Shown here one piece after another: positions 10,336 through 21,189 of a DNA stretch of 64,000 nucleotides (positions within the stretch are counted from its first letter, which is position 1; each line of letters opens with the position of its first letter). The stretch is from Panagrolaimus kolymaensis (taxonomy: Eukaryota > Nematoda > Chromadorea > Rhabditida > Panagrolaimidae), in contig JAJQJQ010000002.1 of NCBI GenBank assembly GCA_028622995.1, forward strand, positions 2,232,001-2,296,000, read 5' to 3'. Both the position numbers and the translations under genes were made by a program. The notes under the pieces are model-generated. The model did no database searches. It was not told where the DNA came from and saw only the letters and a list, made by a program, of their open reading frames with translations.

Positions 10336-12065
10336 ATGAGTACTATCTACTACTGTCCTGAAACAAATATGATCATTCCTGCTAGTAACATGGCTGGTGG
10401 CATGCCTGTTGGCACCTATGTTAACAACAATTCGGTGAGTCTCTTTTTTAACCTTTTTTTGGTTTTATTTTATATTGCATGTATTTTTGTAGGGTTCTTC
10501 TCCTGAGTATTACTCAATTGCTGCTCCATATCCTCTTGGAATTCATCATCAAGCTTTACAACCAATTCATGGTGGTATGATTGCTGATTTTGGATACAAT
10601 GCTGTGATGCTCCAAATGAACCGCTTAACTTTGTCTGGTCGTGGTCAAATGCCTGAATGGTTGTTCGATGAAGATGGAAACTTTACTGAAGATTTCACCC
10701 TTAAAGATATCGTTGAACTCGACCTTTTCTTTGTTTGTGTCAGAGACAAGAAAGGCAGTCAGTAAGTTCTTTTTATCATTGATTTTTTCATAATAATACA
10801 TGTTTCGTTTTAGATACATTCAAGACAACTTTCCTTCAGAAGATTCTCCTCTTCGTCGTAAACTCTATGATATGCTCTTTGACTCTCAATCGATCTACAA
10901 TCTTTCTATGGACATGTTCGGCAACTTTGTCATTCAAGTTAGTATCTTTTTCCTACTTTATCTTTTAAACTTTTTGTCGTTTTCTAGAAGATGATCACAG
11001 AAGCTGGTTCAACTTATGGCAAAAAAATGATTGATGTTCTTGCTCAACAAGCTGCTGATATGGCTTTCAATCGATTCTCATGTCGCGTTGTTCAAAAAGC
11101 CATTGATACATTTCCTGTCAAAATGCTTGAACCTTTATTAAATGCTTTTCGTGGTTATGTTCAAGCTATGGGAGCTGACCAAAGTGCTAATCATGTTCTT
11201 CAAAAAATCATTGAAACTGTTCCATCGAAAGATTATGCATTTGTTATTGAAGAAATGTGCCTTTCTGGAAACATGGAACGCATGATTTGCAACAAGTTTG
11301 GATGCCGTGTTATTCAATTTTGTCTTGAAAAACTCACAAAGAACTATGAAGGTGAAATTTTGAAAGATGAGTAAGTATTTTTGTGTACCTTTATTTTACT
11401 TTTTATTCACCTCATCTTTTCTAGATGCGTCGAAGGAATTCTTATTCGTTCATTGGTTGATAGAATTTCGCGTAAAGCTTTTCGCTTTTCTCAAGATGAA
11501 TACGCAAATTATATCATCCAATACATCGTCAAGCATCGTTCTCTTCAAGTTTATCGTGATCGCATCATCAAAAATGCACTTCTTGGAAATATCGTCAGTC
11601 TTTCACAAGCAAAGTATTCATCTCATGTTGTTGAACACGCTTTTGAATGCGCACCTGAGTATTTATTTGACCAAATGATCAAAGAAGCTTTCGGAAATGG
11701 CATCCATCCAAAGTAAGTTTTTTTTATTACTATTATGGCCATAACTTTTTGGGGAATAACTTTGAGTTGCTTAACACTTTTCAACCATTTTCCTATACCA
11801 TGATTCATGATTAACTTTTATTATTTTTAGGAACGGTCGTGATTGTCTTGATCAAATGCTGTTTGACCAATTTGGAAATTATGTTATTCAACGTCTTCTT
11901 AATATGGCAATCAAAATTCGTCATGGAAAACGTCAAGGAAAAGCTCCATGGTTCGATGTACTTTCTCAGCGGATTGTTCGTAATGCTCCAGCTCTCTTGA
12001 AATATTCATCTGGTAAAAAGATCATTGAAACTCTTTCAACTGAATTAGGATATTCTATTTTATAA
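10336..12065 (+). CDS. PUF (Pumilio/FBF) family RNA-binding protein
   Basis: Binds 3' UTRs and represses or destabilises mRNAs, typically in the germline. Exons: 10336-10434, 10493-10761, 10814-10937, 10988-11370, 11425-11712, 11831-12065; 465 residues, all phases consistent. After a short ~100-residue N-terminus come eight repeats whose base-reading helices can be seen: GSQYIQ (R1), GNFVIQ (R2), SCRVVQ (R3), ANHVLQ (R4), GCRVIQ (R5), ANYIIQ (R6), SSHVVE (R7), GNYVIQ (R8), then a C-terminal cap. By the known PUF code this is S/Q, N/Q, C/Q, N/Q, C/Q, N/Q, S/E, N/Q. That predicts UGUAUAUA, a Pumilio/PUF-8-type site rather than the longer FBF-type site. I infer a PUF-8/PUF-9-like protein but cannot fix orthology. 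Confidence 0.94.
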
Positions 12066-12830
12066 ATTTTTCATGTTTTAATTTATTTCTGTACTAACTT
12101 TTTAACTAACCATTATATAGTCAACGTACCGTCATTTTGTAAACCATATTATTAACTTTAAATGGATAAAATAAACTTAACTATTTTTTTAAAGACTTTC
12201 TTATGGCAGTTTAAGCGTTTTTTATGGAGATGATTATAGTTTTTTTATTAGTGCATTAGATGAGAGATTCAGGTTTATTTAAATCGATGACAAAAGCAAT
12301 TTTATCGTTGCGTCTAATGGTTGGGTTACCTTTGTTTTTCTATGTAGTAACAGTTCCAAAAAATTTTAAAGTTTGACGATGTCTCAACAGAAGTTGCTAA
12401 GAATTTAAAATTAGGTAAGTTAGTGTGTTGCATACTGTTTTGAATAAGCGCCGTTTACAAAATGCATGCAGCAACATTTATTATGCAGCTTACTTGCAAT
12501 TTACCCAATATTTTGCTAGATTCTTTTCTGTATTATCTCAACTTTCATCCTTTTTCAAATCGAATCATGTTTCAATTTTTTCATTTATTTTTATTGCCCA
12601 ATATTATTTCATTTTGTCCAGCGTTCATTTATTTTCTCGAAAATGTTTAACTTGTCTATTACTTTTGAATTCGAATTAACTTACTGGATAACCCTCCATG
12701 TATAAAATCACAGCTACCACCATATCTCTTCGTGTTTCTTGTTAATTTTGCGTGTTTTTTTCCACATTATTTTATTTCTTTCGTTTTAGGTTATTGGTCT
12801 CGTATAAAGCTTTATTCAACTTTCGCAACT
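12066..12830. other. Spacer between PUF and UBX genes
   Basis: No gene recognised. The end carries a tcgttttag acceptor (12781-12789) 41 nt before the UBX start codon, either a leader intron or a trans-splice site. Confidence 0.5.
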
Positions 12831-13702
12831 ATGGATCGTCAAGAAAATCGTGATCATGGCAATGATGAAGTTATCACCATTCATAGCGATGATGAAGTTA
12901 TTACCATCGATGATGAAGTCGTCGTCGTTCCTAATGCTGCTGTAGCTGCTTCCATTCAGGGCGATGTCATTCCTATCCCCATTGAAAGTGATGATGAAGT
13001 TTATGAAGAAGATTCCGATGATTTTTCGTATGATGATGAAGCTTACGATATTATGGATAATATCATCGGGGATGTTGAAATGGATTCAAGCATTGATCAA
13101 ACTGATCGTGGCCCACGTCTTTCAATTGAACGTCTTATTGCTCAACGTATTCAACTTCTCGATCAACAAAATGCTGAACGACGCCGTCTACGTCTTGCTC
13201 ACGAAAATACTCAACGTCGCCAACTTCTTGATCAACAAAATGAAGAATACGAAAATGCTAAAGCTCGTGATAAAGCTAAAAAAGAAGATGAAGAACGGAA
13301 TGCTCGTGAAGAACAAGAAGCCGAAGAAGCTCGGAAACGTAAAGAAGCAGCCGCTCTTGCTTATCAACAAAAGCTTAAAGAATCTTTGCCATCTGAGCCA
13401 TCAGCAACTGATAAGGATATCATTACAATCCGTTTGCGCTTTCCTTCAGGCGATCATCAAATTCGAAGATTCCGTATGGATGAACCTGTAAAATGGTTGA
13501 TGATTTACTGTGAATCAATCGGATTCAATATGAAATCTCATCGTTTATTTACATCAGATGTTCCCAAAAAAGACGTTAGTTTTTTTGTGTTCTTTTTTAT
13601 CTTATCAGTATTCTTTTTCAGGTTGCAACATTGGATGATAATCAAAGCTTCCGTGAACTTAAGTGGCCACCTCGTGAACAAATTACCATTGCTGACAAAT
13701 AA
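12831..13702 (+). CDS. FAF1-like UBX-domain protein, short form
   Basis: UBX proteins are adaptors for the p97/VCP (CDC-48) segregase. Two exons, 12831-13574 and 13622-13702, give 274 residues. The order is: acidic disordered N-terminus (to ~residue 85), a coiled coil with a repeated LLDQQN block, a charged helix (EYENAKARDKAKKEDEER) resembling the segment before the UBX domain of FAF1/UBXN-3, then the UBX domain (IITIRLRFPSGDHQIRRF ... LKWPPREQITI). It is under half the length of FAF1 and lacks the UBA, ubiquitin-like and UAS regions. In the loop where UBX domains carry the p97-contacting FPR tripeptide, it has VPK (TSDVPKKD). It may be a divergent paralogue with weakened p97 binding. An upstream exon encoding the missing part was not found. 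Confidence 0.85.
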
Positions 13703-13966
13703 ACTATCTGTCACTTAATAACCATTAATATTATGTTCTGTCTTGTGTAATTTTGTTTTTTTTATCTTCTGTATTACATGTGTTTATTATTCACGTATAA
13801 ATATTTTCTTGTAAACTTTGTTGTTATTGAAGTATGAAAAGCGAGCTTGGGTTAGCTATGAGATGAGCTTTGATTGAATCTTTTTTTTGGAAGTATTATC
13901 CATCGTTTATCTCTAAATTTTTCATAGTTTCATACAAAAATTTTCACTTCGCCCTAAAGATATTAT

Positions 13967-14856
13967 GAGTACACGAGCCGTCAGATAAAAAAAAAGGGGG
14001 AATTTGCTTGTTTCAATGAAAATAAAAAAGTTGGTCGTTGGTTGTCGCAATGCCAAAAACCAAAGCAAAAGCAATTTTTTGGTTAAAAATGGTTGTTTTT
14101 TCGCATATTTAATTATTATTCTCGATGAATATTCAATTGAAAAATATTGAAACTCTCACAGAATATAGATTCAATCATCCTCTACAAAATTGCGAAATCA
14201 GATTTTCATAAGCCCATCCTAGAGCCAAAATCCTGACGTCAAAGTTTTGAGCATTTTAGTCATTTTTCCATTAGAAAAAGTCTCTTTTTTTACAACTTTT
14301 TTATAAACAATTGTGGCTAAATTCATTAAGTTTGATTCGTTAACCTCATATTTCCCTCAAATATGCAATCGAATCTCGGCTACAAACTGGTGTAATCAGT
14401 TTTTTAAAAGGCTGGATAATTGCGAAAATCCTGACGTCAAAGTTTTTGGCATGCATGGTAATATAGCTTTTCCTTTGTAAAAAGAATGAGAAAGTGCTAT
14501 TTTCTTCAAGGAAACAGTCAAAGTTGTAATTCAAAAGTTTCTTAGAATAATTTTTTACATATATGGGCCTCTATAAAATTAATTATTAAAAGATCTTCTA
14601 TTTTTGACCAAAAAAAATGAAAAGTTTATTTTTTAAATTTTATAGAAGCAATTATATGTAAAAAATTATTTTAAGAAATTTTTGAATTACCACATTTACA
14701 TTTTATTTATACAAAAAAATACTTTTCCTTAAAAAACTAAATTTTCAAACAAAATAAAAAATTTTTATCTTTTGAAACAAGCGCAACAAAAGGCCAAAAA
14801 TTGTCATTCGGCTCAAGCAAATTCCCCTTTTTTTTTATCTGACGGCTCGTGGAGTA
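13967..14856. mobile_element. 880-bp TIR transposon (non-autonomous) with 5-bp TSD
   Basis: The element spans 13972-14851 and is flanked by a perfect 5-bp target duplication GAGTA (13967-13971 and 14852-14856). Terminal inverted repeats of about 38 bp start CACGAGCCGTCAGAT, then nine A, a G-run (five versus four), then AATTTGCTTG. No transposase ORF is present, so it is non-autonomous. Inside are a direct repeat (ATCCTGACGTCAAAGTTTT near 14229 and 14429) and a second, nested inverted repeat. The CAC start and 5-bp duplication are reminiscent of Transib/Chapaev-like elements, but I cannot assign the superfamily firmly. Confidence 0.88.
14528..14692. repeat. Internal inverted repeat within the 880-bp element
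   Basis: About 60 bp near 14528-14586 (containing TAATTTTTTACATATA and CTCTATAAAATT) is matched imperfectly by its reverse complement near 14635-14692. The transcript or single strand could fold into a long hairpin nested inside the terminal inverted repeats. Possibly the remains of a second insertion. Confidence 0.65.
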
Positions 14857-15218
14857 ATGGGAATGCAAACATATTTGTTTTCAATGCTTGAAATGTAAAT
14901 TTTTTCTTTCTCACTACCTTGAGAAAATAAATAATTTTCGATTATCCTTTTTTATTTAAACACACTCTTTTGTTGCATTTATTTCGACGTTTAACAAAAA
15001 TTAACAAAGATTAGAAAAGGTGATGTATGTACATTATTATTTTTATTGGATGAAAGGAAATAATTGAATCAAAGCGAAGCAACTGTTTATAGTTTGTTGC
15101 CTTTTAATGTTGTAATGATGGCTAATATGGAATTTTATAATATTTATGCCATATCAACGATTATTGTATGCTAGCCTAAAATCATTTAATTGACTTTTTT
15201 TACAACTACAAACACTGA

Positions 15219-18082
15219 TTACATTTCTGATCGTCCAGTAAATGGATAAACCATTTGAGTTTGTGTACCAGCTGTTGCCGCAAATCTTCTCACAGAATTT
15301 TGACCACCATATGTTTCAATATTATTATTTCCATTATTATTAAATCCATTTCCCATTGGTGTTGGAGTTGTTGTGTTAGGAGACATGGGCCTTACATAAC
15401 CATAAAATCCTGTATCAATATTATATGGTTGTCCATAATACCTTTTTGATGTTTGGTAAAAATATGGATTTTCATCAGCTGACCAATAAACTGTTTGCTC
15501 TTCCATTGGTTGAACGGCTAAAGTTTGAGGCGATGAAGCCATTGTGTTGAATGAACCTTCAAGGGGCATTACAGCTGTGGATTCGCTTGATGGATTTCGA
15601 TGATGTAAAAGATATGAAGATCTCAAAGAACAAATAACACTAGAAAATGTTGTAATTACGCATGCAAGAGCGCTTGCAGCTGCAAGAATGACAGCAATTT
15701 GGAGGATGGTATCTTGGCTTGGATTTGTTCGAAGAATATCATCAGCTCCAAGTAGGGCTTGCTGAAAATTTTAAAGCGTAAAGAATGGAATGAAACTAAG
15801 GGTTTTTTTTACCAAATAATAAACATTTGTTATAGCACTATTGATAACAAATAAAGCTAAAGATGCGATAATAATTTGTAAAATGGTTGCAGGTAATAAC
15901 AGTTTGGGATAAATCCCACATAAAATTTGAACAATAAATGTGGCAATTGCGAGAGGACCGTTACCAAGACGATAAAATGGAACTTCCATAGGAGCTTCGG
16001 AATATCTCCATTTACCAAGTTCAAATACGATATAGCAGCCAGTTAGTACCACTCCATAAAATAAAACTCCAAGAGAAATAACTGAATGAAAGGAATTCGA
16101 AGATGATGAATTAGGATGAGGAAGTTTAGTTATGGCTCTTCCGTAAAGTACTGCTCCAGTTAAAGCTGTTACAGCTCCAAGAAATTGTACGCCACATTGA
16201 CAACAATGAAGCACAATTCTGCCTGTATAATTATCACCTCCTGCTCTACGATAATCTTCATATGTGAATGATTGATAAATGAGATTTACACTTGCTAAAG
16301 TTTTCTCAACCGCTATTGCAAATACAATGACATTAAACGTGAATCGAGTTGTGGTCATGATACTGTAAAAGATTCAAATAAGACAAAATAAGATTTAAAC
16401 GAAGGATATCACCAAAATGGTAATAACTTTTAAAGTTAATTTTTCATGGAACAAAAAAACGAACTTAAAATTAGTACTTCCAATAACTGCGACAGCAAAG
16501 AAAAGTGTGGCTTGCCATAGTAAATCACCACCAATAAAATCCTAAAAATCTTATAAATTATGTAAACTTAATGCCCCACACACTAACATTGTTGTAAGAT
16601 AAATTACATAATCCAAGCAGAACTAACGCCACTAAACATGCCGCCCAAAGGAGATGTAAAGCAGATAAAAACCTTGTTTGCATTCGAAGTTCTTTTGGAA
16701 TTGCCGATACAAAACTAAATGAATTTCTTCGAACACAACATCCAGCTAAAACTGCCGAAAATGCTGAGAGAAGAAATAAAAGGCAAAATAAGCCGAGAAG
16801 GACTCCATGAACGATTACAATAATATATTTTGGAGCTTCGGATGATGATAATGTTGGCTCTAAAAAAGGTGTTTCAAGAAATTTGAGAATGTTTTAGAGT
16901 TTATTACCATTGAGATTATTCACTGTTCGATAATAACGCAAATCATTTTTATAATATGGAAACATTCCATTATCAACGGATTTTAAAGTCCAAACGGCAG
17001 AAATAATTGAAAATGCTATGCTTACCTAAAATTTTGACAATAAAATGAAAAATGTAAAGCTATTGAAAATCTTTAATCTCGTAATCGTTAAAGATTGTTT
17101 TGAAAGAAAACTTGATTTTTTTGAAAGCGTTTCTAAAACTAACTTTTAAATTTAGCAAGTTGTGTCCTTTTCCTAAAACAGCGTATAAATCAATGATGGC
17201 GCTTGTTACAGTTAACATTGCAGCGATATGATCCAATGCAATTTTAATATAATTATCTCGTCCACCAACAAGCTCATGTTCGTATTCAAGGCTATAACAG
17301 GTTTATTTTGGAAAGCTTGTATTTTAACATCAACTTACAATGCTGCAAGCCCAAGAGTGCCCAAGCCAAGCACCAATTTAATCACAGCCACCGAAGTTAA
17401 TTGGGTCATATTGTATTTCATTTCCAGCTCATGTTCTCGTCCCAATGCCATCCAATTAGGTGAACCGTCAATTACAACTAATTTATCCAAAATTAATACA
17501 GCTATCATGGATGTTAAAGCTATAGCTGCTGATATTCCTATCATTACAGATGATATCACGATTTTTCCAACATAATTATTTATATCGTCTCCATATTCTT
17601 GTTGAAAACCTTGAATATCTTGAAGACGTAAAAGTTGACGATATGTATCTACTATCTACAAATTTTTTGGTTTTTGATACAATAAAATTATTTGCCACAT
17701 TTTTTCTATTAATAAATCAAAGACTTACTCTATAAGTGGTAAACCCGTAAAAAATGGCAGTAGCAATAGAAAAATTAATTGATACAGCATATAAAGTTTT
17801 AGCAACAATACTTCCATGACTTCTTGAAACACAATAAAAGCCAATTAAACCAGTTAAAATATGAAAAAAATTTAGTAATCTTAAATCAATATCTCGATAA
17901 TTATCAAGTCCAACTCTAGAAAATTGGCTACCAGCTAAACCAACACAAGCAAGGCCCAACACTATTAATATTAGGTTACAGCCCTGAAAAAAAGGCATTT
18001 TAGAACAAAACGTTTATTCGAATTGAATATTAACTTCTAAGAAATTTACCTGTATTTGGCAGCTGTATGCTGAGGCAGTCAT
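15219..18082 (-). CDS. Large polytopic membrane protein, unknown (9 exons)
   Basis: Exons on the minus strand: 18050-18082, 17729-17983, 17339-17655, 17144-17291, 16908-17025, 16588-16859, 16465-16541, 15813-16362, 15219-15761. All junctions are in phase, giving about 770 residues. I count roughly 12 to 14 hydrophobic helices. They seem arranged as repeated four-helix groups separated by short hydrophilic loops (for example GCNLILIVLGLACVGLAG; ISSVMIGISAAIALTSM; YIIVIVHGVLLGLFCLLFLL; LLLPATILQIIIASLALFVI). A ~150-residue cytosolic-type tail follows, rich in Asn, Tyr, Pro, Gln and Ser, ending GRSEM. The tetraspan-like repetition recalls MARVEL/claudin-type topology, but I recognise no family signature and assign no function. 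It begins with an 11-residue exon, MTASAYSCQIQ. Confidence 0.86.
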
Positions 18083-20704
18083 GATCTCGAATATTTTTCC
18101 CTTTAGGGCTTTGATTTTTTTACAAGAAAGCTTTCCTCAAAAGCATTGAAATAATTGTATAAATTCCTGAAAACTTGAATCAAAAAAAATTATCAAGGAA
18201 AAAAGATGCATTATACAAGTATATTACAAAATCTTTTGATTAATCAACACGAATTTCTTTTGTTGCTTACTTGCTTGCCTCAAGGCTTCTTCTTCTTCTT
18301 CCCACTTATCTTTTAAGCATCAAGCAACAAAAAAAGGATGCGCAGACACAGACTTTGAACTAGTTTTTTTTGCTTTCCTTTGGGTCTTTCCGAAAAAAGC
18401 TTGGTGTAAGATTTGGCAGCTTCGTTTACCTTTTTTTCATTTTGATTACCAAAATTTAAGAACAAAAGGAATTTTGAAGAGCTCGAAAAAAAGAGGGACA
18501 TGGAGGTGAAGGTTTTTACCTAAGGAAAAACGAGAAGCAACACAGCGAGGTGAAGAGGAAAAAAGGCTAACATTTTTTGTTATATTAATTAAAACACAAT
18601 AAAAAAATTGGAAGGTATTACAAGAAATCAAAGAGTAAAGAAAGAATTAGTATTTATTAACAAATAAGATTAAATGATTCTTGAAGAAAAGAAAAATCAA
18701 GCAAAACCTTCCTCTTTGAAAAAGTTTAAGGAAAAGGATTCATTTACTTTTTATTTATTGCGGAAGAAGAAAAAGAATAAGAGCGTCCGTGAGCATCGCA
18801 TTCGCGTTTACGAAGAAGAAAGTAAACAACTGTTTGCATTCATATTAAAGAGAGATGCATCTTCTTTGATGAGCATGTAAGAAGAAGATAAAGAATATTT
18901 GCCCGTTGGCCATCATCGTAAAATAATCTCCAACTTGCTCTCTCACAGCAGGTAAGCCTCTTTTGATGCATTCACGAAAAGAAATTTTGTATTAAAAAAA
19001 CGGTGTTGATCAAAACTTGAATCATCTCATTTTAATAAAAAGAAAAAAAAATCCACGCATATCTAGTTTTCTTTTTTATTTTATAAATTTCTTAAAATTT
19101 GAAAAACACAAAGCTCTATTAAAAATTTGTGCTTACAGATGGGATTAAACGAAGACCATCACCGCCGATACAAACCAAAAAATTGAGTAAACAAAAAGAA
19201 TATTTTCTAAAAAATTTGGCACTATCAAAAACGCATTCCAATAAAAGCAAGTGTCAATACACCAAAACAAAAGAAAACTACGGTCATCAACCCTTACACC
19301 CCTTTTGATTGTCGCAGATTTAAAATTTTTAAAAAACAAATCCTATTTTAAACTTCTTTTTTTATTCAAGAAAAAAGTGTAAATAATAAAAGATATTGCA
19401 ACTCCGACAAAAGAAAAAACAATGTTAAATAAGTCAACAAAAAAGGATGTGTATGAAAAAGTTTTCTTCTTCTTCGGATTTGTACTTATCGGAAAAAAGT
19501 TGGTTGGTTTTTTGAAATGCTCATCGCACCTTTTTTTGAAAAATAACAATCGAAAAGTATCTTTTCTATTGAATACCCTTTTAGAATATGAGTGATTTTA
19601 TTTTTTCGTACACCAACAACGATGTATACAAGAAGTTTAGGAAAAAAGGTAGGTTTTGAATGTGCTAAATTTGGTACCGTGAGATAGGAAAAGAGGAGTA
19701 TGACCTTGGTTTGTTTTAAAAAAGGTTCAAGAGAAGCAGCAGCTACCATAAAAGTCAAAAAATTTAAAATACATAGTTAAAAAAGCAAAACAAAAATTTT
19801 AAGTGCCATCTTTCATAAAGTTAAAATATTATAATTAATAAAATTTTAAAAATCCAATTAAAAACTATCTCTTTCTTTATTTTTAACCTCCAAAAATAAT
19901 TTTATCTCATAAAAGTGTCAAACATTTGATGGAGAAATAAAAAAAATGTAAATAAATAAGCAAGCAGAAGATTCTTGAACAAAATTAATCTCTGTTGTTT
20001 TCTTTTTTTTCTTCTAATTTCTTTGAAGATGAATCTGCTGTCATTTTTTTTTTTGGAGAGGAGAGATGATGTGGATTTTATTTTTCCTCCGAGTATTTAT
20101 TTATTTTTATAATGGTTCTACTTTGATTGCGTCCGTAATTGTCAAACGAATAAAAAGAATAAATCGTATATAAAAAAATAACGGTCAAAAAAATTGAGAC
20201 GAACCCGAGGATTAGCTTGTTGAATCTCGAAACAAACAACGACGACGACAATGCAAGGAAAAAAAGAGCGGCGTCGCAATATAAAAAAGTGAACGACTAC
20301 AAAAGAAGAAAGACCTTGAAATATCAAGCGTCAACAAAAAAGCTTGCCAAATTTAGCATGAGAAAAAAAAACAGCAACGATCGAACAAAATTTTTGAGAA
20401 ATATGTACATATGTTTGTTGTTGTGAACAATATTATTTGTTAAGGAAAGTGTTCAAACAAAATGGCAAAAAATGAGGGTTGGTGAAAAATTGATAAAAGC
20501 CTAGATTTCGTATTGCTATTGGTAAAGTAGTATCAACGTAGTCAATAGAAGATTAAACGATATAAAAAATGGGGATATAACAAAACATGATACCATAGAA
20601 TTTTTACGGGGAGATATATTGGTTCAAAAATAATACAAAAAAGGCAAAAATTGAAGGCAAAATTAAATACTTTCCAGAAGGAAAAAAGCGCATTTTTTTA
20701 CACG
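18083..20704. other. Gene-free stretch
   Basis: About 2.6 kb of AT-rich sequence with A/T runs and only short, low-complexity ORFs on both strands. No repeats or RNA genes recognised. The first few hundred bases presumably include the promoter of the membrane-protein gene. Confidence 0.5.
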
Positions 20705-20712
20705 CTTGAGAT

Positions 20713-21006
20713 GGTGCAACGACATATGCGGTTTTGCAACTTACGGTTCGACACTTGCGGCTGGCTTTTGCGGTCGACACTTGCGGTTCGACACTTGCGG
20801 CGATACTTACGATCGACACTTGCGGTTCGACATTTGCGATTGCCATTTCCGATTCGACACTTGCGGCGATTTACGACATTTGCGGTTTTGCAATTTGCGG
20901 TTTTTTTTCCGACATTTGCGGCTCGCAAATATAGCTTTAATGAAAAAATTTCCAAAGCTTTTAATCATCAACCTTAAGTTTATTTTTCTTTAACAAATGA
21001 TTCAGT
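20713..21006. repeat. Left inverted arm with CGACACTTGCGGTT minisatellite
   Basis: At least ten imperfect copies of a 12-16 bp unit with core GACACTTGCGG or GACATTTGCGG occupy 20720-20930. They are followed by a non-repetitive segment, 20931-21006, that is matched almost exactly in reverse complement at the other end of the element. The CpG-containing unit stands out in an AT-rich region. Confidence 0.85.
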
Positions 21007-21189
21007 CATCTAGCACTTGTGTAAACTTCCAAATAAAAAGGAGAAAGTGTTAAATTTATTTATGCTTGAATATTTATTAACATAAAAAATGACAAATACT
21101 TTGCTTCATTTAATTGAGATATTATAAAGTTAGGAATTAAGCATCCGGGATCTTATTCATTCGTGGTTCAAAGATAAGTCTATAACCAA

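Noticed and set aside
12964..13491. 175-residue ORF in another frame of the UBX gene
   Set aside because: Shadow frame; the real frame has a recognisable coiled coil and UBX domain.
18674..18880. 68-residue Lys-rich ORF
   Set aside because: Low complexity, isolated, no exon partners.
20142..20426. Opposing ORFs with basic composition
   Set aside because: Both strands open over the same low-complexity DNA; no splice or family evidence.
20600..20990. Overlapping ORFs on both strands through the arm minisatellite
   Set aside because: They are translations of a CGACACTTGCGGTT tandem repeat without stops; all frames look alike and repeat at 23372-23733.
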